Shown here piece by piece: positions 13,946 through 21,680 of a stretch of DNA of 33,770 bases. Below the pieces are notes generated by a model, which was not told the DNA's origin, searched no databases, and saw only the letters and a list, made by a program, of their open reading frames with translations. Made by a program: the position numbers and the translations under genes. This DNA comes from Bacteroidales bacterium UBA4243 (GTDB lineage Bacteria > Bacteroidota > Bacteroidia > Bacteroidales > F082). Within the stretch, counting starts at the first letter, position 1. Every line of letters starts with the position of its first letter. The stretch lies in the NCBI GenBank assembly GCA_002396205.1, contig DGXB01000020.1:1-33770 (forward strand). The letters run 5' to 3'.

Positions 13946-14732
13946 CTTCAACACGATAAATCTTTTCCAACAGCTTGGTTTCTTCGCCTGTACTCGCATT
14001 TTTATGCCAAACTTCGATACGAGCCGCATAGTAATCTCCCCAATCGCCTTCGTAGATGGTGAAGTACTTATGGTTGGGTTCGACAATTTGTCCAAAACCA
14101 GTGTGGTTTGATACTTGCGTAGTTGTACGTGGTTTCATCCGGTCTTTGGAGAGTTCGATATTTTCCGTCACCTCAAAACAACGCAGATAAACCTCTCCAT
14201 CCTCAAGAGCAGGCCAATAGAAGGCGAAGTTATATATGCCACCCTGACCGCCGTTCCAAATCTGCAGCCACGATGCTGTGTCTGTACTGTCAATGTCGAC
14301 AGGAGTGAATATGTCTCCATCATAGGCATTCCATCGGTGATTAGTGTCGGTAATTGGAAGGTTGTATTCCAATCCATCGGGAATGGGGTGTTCCTTGCCG
14401 AAAGGGTCTGGTTGCAAACTACTTATTATTAGATAAATGAATGAAATAATATAAAATGCAATAAAACAAACTATACAACCTATCGCTGAACCTACAGATT
14501 GCCACCATTCTTTTTTGCAAAGGCAATAGATGAGGATGATTCCTTGAATAACCAATAATACAATAATCACAATAAATAATGCGGAAGTCAATCCCCAAAG
14601 GTTATGGTTGGCAGATGGCATTATCAACAAAGCACAAACAAGATTAACTATAGGAAAAATCCACCAAAACTTCACGAAAAAGCTCCTTTTTTTACATTCT
14701 TGTTTAAGGCAATTCTCGTTTTCATTTTCCAT
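13932..14732 (-). CDS. AT-rich hypothetical membrane protein
   Basis: This 266-aa protein has a charged N-terminus (MENENENCLKQECKKR) and three membrane segments (about residues 19-39, 46-72 and 80-106). A soluble C-terminal half (about 107-266) follows, rich in aromatic residues and beta-type sequence (WLQIWNGGQGGIYNFAFYW, YFTIYEGDWGDYYAARIEV). By topology the soluble half is probably outside the cytoplasmic membrane. I do not recognise the family. Codon third positions are much more A/T-rich than in flanking genes, suggesting recent acquisition or weak expression. No clear promoter is seen. It is oriented with argF, but argF has its own promoter. Confidence 0.75.
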   Translation of the reverse strand: MENENENCLKQECKKRSFFVKFWWIFPIVNLVCALLIMPSANHNLWGLTSALFIVIIVLLVIQGIILIYCLCKKEWWQSVGSAIGCIVCFIAFYIISFIYLIISSLQPDPFGKEHPIPDGLEYNLPITDTNHRWNAYDGDIFTPVDIDSTDTASWLQIWNGGQGGIYNFAFYWPALEDGEVYLRCFEVTENIELSKDRMKPRTTTQVSNHTGFGQIVEPNHKYFTIYEGDWGDYYAARIEVWHKNASTGEETKLLEKIYRVEGWMR

Positions 14733-14790
14733 TTTTCGTATTCTAATAGTTATTATGGCAACGAATAATATATCAGATTATTGTTTTCAG

Positions 14791-14798
14791 TATCTTTG
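14791..14798 (+). promoter_or_regulatory. -7 promoter element abutting the DUF3109 start codon
   Basis: TATCTTTG is an exact TAnnTTTG match ending 4 bp before the ATG at 14803. Transcription would begin at or next to the start codon, giving a leaderless mRNA. Confidence 0.6.
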
Positions 14799-14802
14799 CG
14801 CC

Positions 14803-15375
14803 ATGATTATCCTCGACAATGTCGTCGTCACCGACGAATTCCTGAATGCCCAGTTTTGTTGCAGCCTGCCGCGCTGCAAAGGCTGGTGTTGCGTGGCCGG
14901 CGATGCTGGTGCACCTCTCGAAGCCTCTGAAATAGAGCAGATTGAAGACAACTTAGAGGCCATCAAGCCGTTTATGCGGCCCGAAGGCATCAAAGTGGTG
15001 GAAGACAATGACGTGTACGACTACGATGAGACAGGCGAACTCGTTACGCCCTTGGTCAACGGTGAGGAGTGCGCTTTCGTCTACTTTCACGAGAACGGCA
15101 CGGCCCTCTGCGCCATCGAAAAAGCCTACTTGGAAGGCAAATGCGACTTCTGGAAGCCCATTTCATGCCATCTCTATCCCATCCGCTTGGTGGAGAAAGA
15201 CGGCTTCACACACATCCTTTACCACGAATGGAGCGTGTGTGTGCCCGCCAAGCGCAAAGGCGAGCTGGAAGGCATTCCGTTGTGGAAATTCCTCAAAGGA
15301 CCGATGATCCGCAAGTTTGGCGAGGATTGGTATAATCGGTTGGAAAAGATGATACAGAGCAGAGCTTTGAAATAA
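14803..15375 (+). CDS. DUF3109 family cysteine-rich protein (YkgJ-like)
   Basis: This 190-aa cytoplasmic protein has conserved cysteine clusters: CCSLPRCKGWCC near residues 19-30, then EEC, ALC, GKC, SCHLYPIR and VC further on. The arrangement matches DUF3109, related to the YkgJ/CxxCxxCC zinc- or iron-chelating group; the bound metal and the activity are unknown. The ATG at 14803 is used because it is the last in-frame ATG before the cysteine cluster and follows directly on a promoter box; the open frame continues upstream but through intergenic, oppositely used sequence. It is followed after 55 bp by an exported-protein gene with its own -7 box. Confidence 0.85.
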   Translation: MIILDNVVVTDEFLNAQFCCSLPRCKGWCCVAGDAGAPLEASEIEQIEDNLEAIKPFMRPEGIKVVEDNDVYDYDETGELVTPLVNGEECAFVYFHENGTALCAIEKAYLEGKCDFWKPISCHLYPIRLVEKDGFTHILYHEWSVCVPAKRKGELEGIPLWKFLKGPMIRKFGEDWYNRLEKMIQSRALK

Positions 15376-15381
15376 ATTTCA

Positions 15382-15389
15382 TATTTTTG
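15382..15389 (+). promoter_or_regulatory. -7 promoter element upstream of the 15431 gene
   Basis: TATTTTTG followed by CG is an exact TAnnTTTG box. It would give a leader of about 38 nt before the GTG start. Confidence 0.55.
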
Positions 15390-15430
15390 CGTTCACATTT
15401 AAAGACAATAGCCACCCAAAATCACGCCGA

Positions 15431-16207
15431 GTGAAGCGCCTACTGCCCATAGTTACCTTGTTGTTATGTTGTTTCGCTGCCAATGCGCAAAGCGGCGACG
15501 AACACAACCGTATGGATTTCTATGGCTATGTGGTCACTGCCGATAGCCTCCATCCGATTCGTAACACACATGTAATCAGTAAGTTGGCACACTATGGCAC
15601 CATCACCAACCATCAAGGCAAGTTTCATATCCAGGCTCGGCAGGTCGACACGCTGTGGGTGAGTTGCGTTGGCTACCAACGTCGGCTCGTTGCCATCGAC
15701 TCAACGCTGAGCAGTGCCGACACACTTGTCATCCGGCTGCGTCCCGAAACCATCACCTTGCGCGAGGTCACCGTTCTGCCTTTCACCAACTACGAGACTT
15801 TCAAGGAGATGCTCATCACCATGCCGAGCATTGAGACCCCCGACGAAATCAAGCGATTGAACGACGACCTCGACGACCTCTGGCTAAGCCGTGCTCCTGT
15901 GGGCAATGGCATGGTTACCGTCACGGCCAGCCCGATACAATACCTCTACGACAAATACAACAAGTCGGCCCGACGGCAGGCCACTTTGTTGCGCAACCGA
16001 AAGATGTATAACGAGGTGCTGCGCGAGCAAGGCCGCACCGACGAACTTCTTCCCGACTCGCTCGATTTCGCCATCAACTACAAGATGTATGAACTCGACG
16101 AAGCCGCCGAAGCCAAAAAAAACAAGGACGAATTCGACACCACAAACGTGGTGGGCAAGGTGAAGCCCATGGTTCCGAGAAGGAAATACATCCGTTTGGG
16201 AAACTAA
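15431..16207 (+). CDS. Exported protein with carboxypeptidase-like regulatory domain
   Basis: This 258-aa exported protein has a signal peptide (KRLLPIVTLLLCCFAANAQ) and a carboxypeptidase-D regulatory-like (CarboxypepD_reg/PEGA-like) beta-sandwich at about residues 28-105 (FYGYVV, ITNHQGKF, LWVSCVGYQ). The rest is a charged helical region with no domain I recognise. Such proteins in Bacteroidota resemble the plug-side domain of TonB receptors but stand alone in the periplasm. The GTG at 15431 is chosen because the next ATG would remove the signal peptide. It ends 11 bp before comF, so the two are probably co-transcribed. Confidence 0.78.
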   Translation: MKRLLPIVTLLLCCFAANAQSGDEHNRMDFYGYVVTADSLHPIRNTHVISKLAHYGTITNHQGKFHIQARQVDTLWVSCVGYQRRLVAIDSTLSSADTLVIRLRPETITLREVTVLPFTNYETFKEMLITMPSIETPDEIKRLNDDLDDLWLSRAPVGNGMVTVTASPIQYLYDKYNKSARRQATLLRNRKMYNEVLREQGRTDELLPDSLDFAINYKMYELDEAAEAKKNKDEFDTTNVVGKVKPMVPRRKYIRLGN

Positions 16208-16218
16208 CGCTCTACGAC

Positions 16219-16917
16219 ATGATCCTACGCGACTGGCTCCATAACGTCATCAACTTGTTTTATCCGCGTGTTTGTGCCGCTTGTGGCGCTCATTTACTGA
16301 AAAGCGAGGATACGGTTTGCCTGAAATGCCGCTATACGCTCCCCCATACTGGCTATGAGCTTCATGCCGACAATCCCGTGGCGCAAACGTTTTATGGCCG
16401 CGTGAGGTTCCATGCCGTCACTTCCTGCTTCTTCTTCGCCAAGTCGGGCAAGGTGCAACATCTCATCCACCAGTTGAAATACAAGGGCAACAAGGAAGCG
16501 GGCGTTTTCCTTGGCCAGCAAATCGGACAAAGCATCAAGGAAGCGCCGCTGTTTCAAGGCATCGACTATCTGATTCCCGTGCCGCTCCACCCTAAGCGCG
16601 AACGGCAGCGCGGCTACAACCAAAGCCTGATGATTGCCCGAGGCATCAACGAAGTCACTGGCATCCCGATTGGCGACAAATACCTCGTTAGGGGCATCTA
16701 CACTGAAACGCAAACGCATAAATCTGCCGAGGAACGCTTCAAGAACGTGAAAGACATCTTCGAGGTGCATTTTGCCGACGAACTAAAAGGAAAGCACGTC
16801 CTCTTGATTGACGACGTGCTTACTACTGGCGCCACGTTGGAATCGTGTGCGCATCAATTGGAAGGCATTCCTGGCATTACCATCAGTGCGGCCACTGCCG
16901 CCTGTGCCGGGAATTAA
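16219..16917 (+). CDS. ComF family phosphoribosyltransferase-like protein
   Basis: This 232-aa protein has a ComF double zinc-finger N-terminus (C19-x2-C22 and C34-x2-C37). A type I phosphoribosyltransferase fold follows, with VPLHPKRERQRGYNQS (about 121-136) and the PRPP-binding loop IDDVLTTGAT (197-206). ComF proteins support DNA uptake in competent bacteria, but in Bacteroidota their role is not established; some handle nucleotide salvage or single-stranded DNA processing. The gene is complete and of normal length. A family 1 palindromic repeat begins 4 bp past the stop. Confidence 0.92.
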   Translation: MILRDWLHNVINLFYPRVCAACGAHLLKSEDTVCLKCRYTLPHTGYELHADNPVAQTFYGRVRFHAVTSCFFFAKSGKVQHLIHQLKYKGNKEAGVFLGQQIGQSIKEAPLFQGIDYLIPVPLHPKRERQRGYNQSLMIARGINEVTGIPIGDKYLVRGIYTETQTHKSAEERFKNVKDIFEVHFADELKGKHVLLIDDVLTTGATLESCAHQLEGIPGITISAATAACAGN

Positions 16918-16921
16918 TATT

Positions 16922-16992
16922 TGTAGGGCTGTCGTACCACGGCAGCCGCAGATAAATCCAACCTGCGGCTGCCACGATGTGACAGCCCTACA
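16922..16992 (+). repeat. Palindromic intergenic repeat, family 1, copy 3
   Basis: It carries the same outer arms TGTAGGGCTGTC/GACAGCCCTACA and inner arms GGCAGCCGCA/TGCGGCTGCC as copy 1, with internal loops GTACCAC and ACGATGT and a different 13-nt tip. It lies between the converging comF and buk genes, 4 and 17 bp from their stops. No half-copy precedes it. Confidence 0.9.
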
Positions 16993-17009
16993 ATTCCTAT
17001 AATGAATGA

Positions 17010-18086
17010 TTATTCCTTATAGGTTTTCACTTCGGTTTCTCCATTCAAGACCATCAGGCCATTGAGAGCCAAGGCTTTCATCTCGTCCTCGCCAGGATAG
17101 ACGTAGACGGGAGCGATCTTCTCCACATGGCTCTTCACCAAGCCACAGAAGCCCTTGTCGTAGGCCATGCCACCGGTGAGGAAGATGGCATCGACATCCA
17201 TGCTGAAGGCCGAAGCCGCCAGTCCGCCCACTTCCTTGGCCACTTGATAGGCCATGGCTTGGTAGACTTTCTCCCACTCCTTGTTGCCAGCCTTCACGGC
17301 GTTTTCCACTTCGAGGGCGTCGTTGGTGCCGAGGTAGGCCACAAAACCGCCTTTGCCTTTCAGCATCTGGCCGATTTCCTTCTTGGTGTACTTGCCGCTG
17401 AAGCAAGCCTCAACGAGCAAGCCCGCAGGCAGCGAGCCAGCGCGTTCGGGAGTGAATGGACCGTCGCCATTGAGGGCGTTGTTGGTGTCGACCACACGGC
17501 CTTTCTTGTGGGCGCTCACCGAGATGCCGCCACCGAGGTGAATGGCGATGATGTTCATGTCCTCATATTTGCGTCCGAGGTCTTTGGCCAACTGGCGGGC
17601 GATGATCTTCTGGTTCAGTGCATGGAAGATGGAGATGCGCGGGAAGAGCGGATGACCCGAATAGCGCGCCACTTCGTCCATTTCGTCGACCACGACGGGG
17701 TCGGCGATATAGGCCTTTACGCCGATTTCCTTGGCGATGTCGTTGGCAATCAAGCCACCGAGGTTGGAGGCGTGTTCGCCGTTGTAACCCACCGTCAGGT
17801 CTTCAATCATGAGGTCGTTCACTTCGTAGACACCCGAGACAAGCGGACGCAGCAAGCCACCACGACCTACCACGCAGGCCATCTCCTTGAGGTCGATGCC
17901 AGCCTCTTTTAGCTCGCGAAGGATGGCTTCGGTGCGAAAAGGCTTTTGGTCGGCGATGCGATCGAACTTCGCCACTTCTTCGGCACTGTGTTTCAGGTTC
18001 TTCTTGAAGATTTGCTCTTCGCCCTCGAAGACAGCGATTTTCGTCGAGGTGGAACCAGGGTTTATCGTTAAGATTTTGTATGCCAT
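17010..18086 (-). CDS. buk: Butyrate kinase
   Basis: This cytoplasmic acetate/butyrate-kinase (ASKHA) enzyme converts butyryl phosphate and ADP to butyrate and ATP. The 358-aa length and the N-terminus YKILTINPGSTSTKIAVF are those of butyrate kinases, shorter than acetate kinases of about 400 aa. The phosphate-binding segments AIHLGGGISVSAH and FLTGGMAYDKGF are intact, and the arginine region VGRGGLLRP is present. It follows ptb by 19 bp on the same strand, forming the classic ptb-buk operon. Related enzymes can act on branched-chain acyl phosphates, so isobutyrate or isovalerate are possible substrates. Transcript end is probably the palindromic repeat. Confidence 0.94.
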   Translation of the reverse strand: MAYKILTINPGSTSTKIAVFEGEEQIFKKNLKHSAEEVAKFDRIADQKPFRTEAILRELKEAGIDLKEMACVVGRGGLLRPLVSGVYEVNDLMIEDLTVGYNGEHASNLGGLIANDIAKEIGVKAYIADPVVVDEMDEVARYSGHPLFPRISIFHALNQKIIARQLAKDLGRKYEDMNIIAIHLGGGISVSAHKKGRVVDTNNALNGDGPFTPERAGSLPAGLLVEACFSGKYTKKEIGQMLKGKGGFVAYLGTNDALEVENAVKAGNKEWEKVYQAMAYQVAKEVGGLAASAFSMDVDAIFLTGGMAYDKGFCGLVKSHVEKIAPVYVYPGEDEMKALALNGLMVLNGETEVKTYKE

Positions 18087-18105
18087 ATTGTTGAATTTTT
18101 AATGT

Positions 18106-19008
18106 TTAAGCTAACATTGCTGCGAGGGCGATGGAATACAGCTTCGTCTTCGACGTGTCGCCGCGCGAGCTGAGCACGCAGGGCACTTTGGCACCCATCA
18201 GCATGGCACCCACTTCGCTCTTGTCGAACTTGGTGCAGCACTTGTAGAACACGTTGGAGGCTTCGAGGTTGGGGAACACGAGGCAGTCGGCGTCGCCGGC
18301 CACGGGGTTCTTCATTCCCTTGATGGCAGCGGTCTCGGCATCCAAGGCGAGGTCGAGGCTGATGGGGCCTTCCACCATGCAGCCCTTGATTTGGCCACGC
18401 TCAGCCATCTTGGCGATGATGGCGGCATCGACGCAGGCGGGAATGCCGGCGCTCATCTGCTCGGTGGCGGTCACCATGGCGACCTTCGGGCAGCTGGTTC
18501 CCAAGGCCTTAGAGACCGTGGTCACATATTTCAGCAGGGTTTGCTTCTGCTTCAGGTCGGGCAGCGGGATGATGGCGCAGTCGGAGGCCACAAGCAGCTT
18601 GTGGTAGTTGGGGTTCTCGATGACGGCGACGTGGGCCAAGGTCACGTTGGGCGGGCAGAGGCCGCGTTCCTTGTTGAGGATGGCGCGCATGTATTTGTCG
18701 GTAGGCAGCAAGCCTTTCATCAGGATGTCGGCTTCGCCGGCATTGATGAGGTCGCAGGCCATGGTGGCGGCCTTCGTATCGACAGGCTCGTTGATGACCT
18801 TAAAATTCGACATGTCGATGTTTTCGGCCTTGCACACTTCGGCGATCACGTTTTCGTCGCCGATGAGGGTGGCTTCGATGAGGCCTTCCTTGACGGCGGC
18901 GTTCACGGCGCAAATGGTGTGGTCGTCGTTGGCGTATGCGGCCACAAGGCGTTTCTTGGGTTTGCTGCGCAAAACCTCAAACATTTGTTCTAATTTTCTG
19001 ATTTCCAT
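18106..19008 (-). CDS. ptb: Phosphate butyryltransferase
   Basis: This 300-aa enzyme of the phosphate acetyl/butaryl transferase family (PTA_PTB) transfers the acyl group of butyryl-CoA to phosphate. The single-domain size, ADILMKGLLPTDKYMRAILN (split as motif at about residues 93-112), HVAVIENPNYHKLLVASDCAI and the MAMLMGAKVPCVLSSRGD-like C-terminal segment fit Ptb rather than the larger Pta. Together with Buk it gives one ATP per butyrate. Transcribed first from the promoter at 19052-19082. The start ATG at 19008 yields MEIRKLEQMFEVL, standard for the family. Enzymes for making butyryl-CoA are not in this window. Confidence 0.92.
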   Translation of the reverse strand: MEIRKLEQMFEVLRSKPKKRLVAAYANDDHTICAVNAAVKEGLIEATLIGDENVIAEVCKAENIDMSNFKVINEPVDTKAATMACDLINAGEADILMKGLLPTDKYMRAILNKERGLCPPNVTLAHVAVIENPNYHKLLVASDCAIIPLPDLKQKQTLLKYVTTVSKALGTSCPKVAMVTATEQMSAGIPACVDAAIIAKMAERGQIKGCMVEGPISLDLALDAETAAIKGMKNPVAGDADCLVFPNLEASNVFYKCCTKFDKSEVGAMLMGAKVPCVLSSRGDTSKTKLYSIALAAMLA

Positions 19009-19051
19009 GATTCTATATTTAGGATTTAAAATTTAATATTTCAAGATTTTG

Positions 19052-19082
19052 CAAAAGTACAAAATAAAAGCGTTTCCGCAAA
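19052..19082 (-). promoter_or_regulatory. Promoter of ptb-buk
   Basis: On the minus strand: TTTG (19082-19079), exactly 19 bp, then TACTTTTG (19059-19052). This is a perfect match to the Bacteroidota -33/-7 consensus. The -33 element lies in the loop of the preceding terminator hairpin. The leader would be about 40 nt. Confidence 0.85.
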
Positions 19083-19095
19083 CGAAAACGCTTTT
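19061..19095 (-). terminator. Terminator of the LRR operon, overlapping the ptb promoter
   Basis: Arms AAAAGCGTTT (19066-19075) and AAACGCTTTT (19086-19095) pair perfectly over 10 bp around a 10-nt loop. On the minus strand the hairpin runs into CTTTTATTTTG. It is nearly symmetric, so it could work in both directions. It is 32 bp after the LRR gene stop. Confidence 0.8.
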
Positions 19096-19127
19096 TATTT
19101 GAGTTTACGCTTGTTTTTGGCTCGACG

Positions 19128-21680
19128 TCAATAGTAAATGATGTTCAAATCCAAACGTTTTTGTTGCAGTTTCTCGACGTCGCGGGCGCGTACCTTGGTG
19201 TTGTAGACCTTGAGTTGTTTGAGTGCCGGCATGTTTTCGACAGGCGAGATGCTGCGCACGTTGGTGTTGTTGACAAACAGGTTCTCGAGTTTCAGCAGGT
19301 TCTGCAAGGGCTTCAGCGACTTCACCGTGGTGCCGCTGGCATTGAGGGTGACCAATTCGTTCATTTTGGAGAGCGGGCTGAGGTCCTTGATTTGGGTGTT
19401 CTCGATGTTGAGCAATTGGAGCAAAGTGCTGTTTTCGATGGGCGAAAGGCTGCTGACGGGGTTGTTCTGCACGTTGAGTTCCACCAAATAGGGCTTGTTC
19501 TCCAATGGCTTCAGGTCGCTGATGCTTTGGTTGTTGATGGTGAGGCGTTCGAGCCACATGAGGTGGGTGAGCGGATCGATGCTGTTGATGGGATAGTCGG
19601 GCGTGATTTCGATTTCCCTCAAGTCCAAGATGCGTTGCAGCTCAAGGGCGTTGGGCGTCTCTGATTGGATTCCGACGGCATTGCGGAAGATGGTTTGCCA
19701 GATGGGGGCGAGGGTGTTCCACCAGTAAAGCAGATTTTCGGTTTGGTAGACCACGGTCACCTGACGCTGGCTTTCCTTCAGAGCCACGACCTGGCTTTTG
19801 CCGATCACGGTGCTGTCGGCGTCAATCACTTCGATGTTGCTGTCGTTCATCAGCGGCGAGAGGTCGCTGACGGGCGTGTTCATGATGTTGAGGTAACGCA
19901 GGCTGCCCATGTCTTGCAAGGCCACAAGGTCATTAATATAGGTGTGGGAGATGTTGAGCGATTCGAGGTTGGTCAGGCCTTGGATGGGTTGCAGGAAATT
20001 GATTTCGGTGTTGGCGATGTTGAGTTCGCGCAGGTTGGTCAGGCGGCTGACGGGCATCAGGTTTTGGATAAAGGTGTTGCCCGAGAGGTCGAGTTCCTGC
20101 ATGTTGATGATTTGGTGCAGTTGTTCCGTAGTGGGCTCCGAGTCAAGTTGTATCTGCTTGGAAAACACGGCTTTCCAATACATTGGCAACTCGCGCCACC
20201 AGGTCTTGAGGGCTTCGGTGTCGTAGATGACCAAGGTGAAGGGGTTGCTCTTGGTGAAGGCGCTGGCTTCGGCATCGTGGATGCTCGAATGGTCGCAATA
20301 GATCTTGCTTAGGCGGCGATGGTTCTTCAAAGGCGTGAGGTCGCTGATGGAGGTGTTGCTGCAGTAGAGTTCGCGCAAGTTGGTCAACTCGCTGAGGGCC
20401 TGTAGGTTGGTGATGGCCGACCCCGATATGTTGAGGCTTTGCAGGTCTTGCAGGTTGCTGATGGGACCCAAGTCGCGCACGGCGGTCTTGCTGATGTCGA
20501 TAGTCTTGAGTTGGGGCAGGTCTTGCAGGATGCCGATGTTGGCAATGCGCGTGCCGCTCAGGTTGACGGAAGTCAGGCTTTGGCAGTTCTTCAGCTGGGT
20601 AAGGCGGCTCACTTGGGTGTTGGCCACGTTGAGTTTTTCGAGGTTGCGAAGCGAGGCAAGCACACTGAGGTCGTCGATGGCGGTGTTGGCGGCTTCGAGT
20701 TCTTTCAAGGTGATGTTGTATTTCAGCGGCGAGAGGTCTTCAACCAAAGTGGAATTGGCACGCAGCACCTTCAGTTTGTTGAGGTTGCGCACAGGCGACA
20801 GGTCTTCGATTGAGGTCTCCGAGATGTCCAACCAAGCGAGGTCCGAAAGCTCGCTGAGCGGTTCCAAAGTGATGATTTCGCGGATACCGGAGATGTCGAC
20901 GCGCTGGCGTTGGGTGACGAGTTTCAGCTTGGCGTCGAGTTCGGCCATGTCGTTCTTGAAGAACTTGTCTTTCAGCTCGGTCTGACCGGTCGTTGGGTCG
21001 ATGATGGGATAGGAAGCCATGAAGTCGGCGGAGGTGATCATGCCGACGGTCTCCATCGGGATGCTGTCGTAGAGCTTGATGTCGGCGCCGAGGCGGTTCT
21101 TCCAGTTTTGCGACAGGCTGTTCCACCAGTTGCGCAAGGCCTCTTTCTCGTTGATTTTCGTGGTGTAGATGCTGGCTATCTTGAGGCTGTTGGCTTGGCG
21201 GTCGAGGTTGATTTCGACGTAACGGTTCTTCATGTTGTCGATGGCTTCGTCGGTGACGGTCTTGCCCGTCAGGTGGCGCGTCAGCGTGGCCTTGAAGAAT
21301 ACGCTCCCGTCGTCGCGCGTGCCGTTGGCGATGCTTTGCAGGTCGAGCTTGAAGCTGGCCCACTTGAAGAAGAAGTCGATGTCCTTAAGGTAAGCCTGCA
21401 CGTCCTTGTTGATGGGGGTCTTGCGGTTCACGTCGAGGTCGTCCTCGATTTGCACCTTGTCGTCGATGAAGATTTTGCTCCAACTCTCGGTGTAGACGAT
21501 TTCCTTCTCCAAGGGCATGGCGGTGCTGTCGCCAAGGAAATTCATCGTTTCCTCCAGATACGCAATCATGCTGTTGATTTCGTTCTCGAATTTTGCGATT
21601 TCGTCTTTTGAGAGCTTTTGGGCATGGCCGCCAAAGGCAAAGCCGAGCAACAATATGGAGAGTAAAGCTACCTTTCTCAT
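19128..21680 (-). CDS. Exported leucine-rich-repeat protein with three W-headed LRR blocks
   Basis: This 850-aa exported protein is the last gene of a four-gene operon. Its signal peptide ends GGHAQ (about residue 21). Residues 22-180 form a globular domain resembling the NTF2-like modules of its neighbours. Three blocks follow, each opened by a helical cap with paired tryptophans (W185-W186, W494-W495, W653-W654) and the pattern WW-x-L-x3-W-x3-F/L. Each cap leads into 22-residue LRRs of internalin/SDS22 type (LxxLxxLxLxxTxIxDLSPL); the first block has about ten repeats, the others about five or six. No membrane anchor, LPXTG or T9SS sorting domain is seen, so it is likely periplasmic or held by partners. 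Its ATG overlaps the previous stop (ATGA). Function is unknown; protein binding is the expected role of LRRs. Confidence 0.85.
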   Translation of the reverse strand: MRKVALLSILLLGFAFGGHAQKLSKDEIAKFENEINSMIAYLEETMNFLGDSTAMPLEKEIVYTESWSKIFIDDKVQIEDDLDVNRKTPINKDVQAYLKDIDFFFKWASFKLDLQSIANGTRDDGSVFFKATLTRHLTGKTVTDEAIDNMKNRYVEINLDRQANSLKIASIYTTKINEKEALRNWWNSLSQNWKNRLGADIKLYDSIPMETVGMITSADFMASYPIIDPTTGQTELKDKFFKNDMAELDAKLKLVTQRQRVDISGIREIITLEPLSELSDLAWLDISETSIEDLSPVRNLNKLKVLRANSTLVEDLSPLKYNITLKELEAANTAIDDLSVLASLRNLEKLNVANTQVSRLTQLKNCQSLTSVNLSGTRIANIGILQDLPQLKTIDISKTAVRDLGPISNLQDLQSLNISGSAITNLQALSELTNLRELYCSNTSISDLTPLKNHRRLSKIYCDHSSIHDAEASAFTKSNPFTLVIYDTEALKTWWRELPMYWKAVFSKQIQLDSEPTTEQLHQIINMQELDLSGNTFIQNLMPVSRLTNLRELNIANTEINFLQPIQGLTNLESLNISHTYINDLVALQDMGSLRYLNIMNTPVSDLSPLMNDSNIEVIDADSTVIGKSQVVALKESQRQVTVVYQTENLLYWWNTLAPIWQTIFRNAVGIQSETPNALELQRILDLREIEITPDYPINSIDPLTHLMWLERLTINNQSISDLKPLENKPYLVELNVQNNPVSSLSPIENSTLLQLLNIENTQIKDLSPLSKMNELVTLNASGTTVKSLKPLQNLLKLENLFVNNTNVRSISPVENMPALKQLKVYNTKVRARDVEKLQQKRLDLNIIYY

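Noticed and set aside
13733..14062. 109-codon plus-strand frame between argF and the membrane protein gene
   Set aside because: It runs through the inverted-repeat leader and into the antisense of the membrane protein gene.
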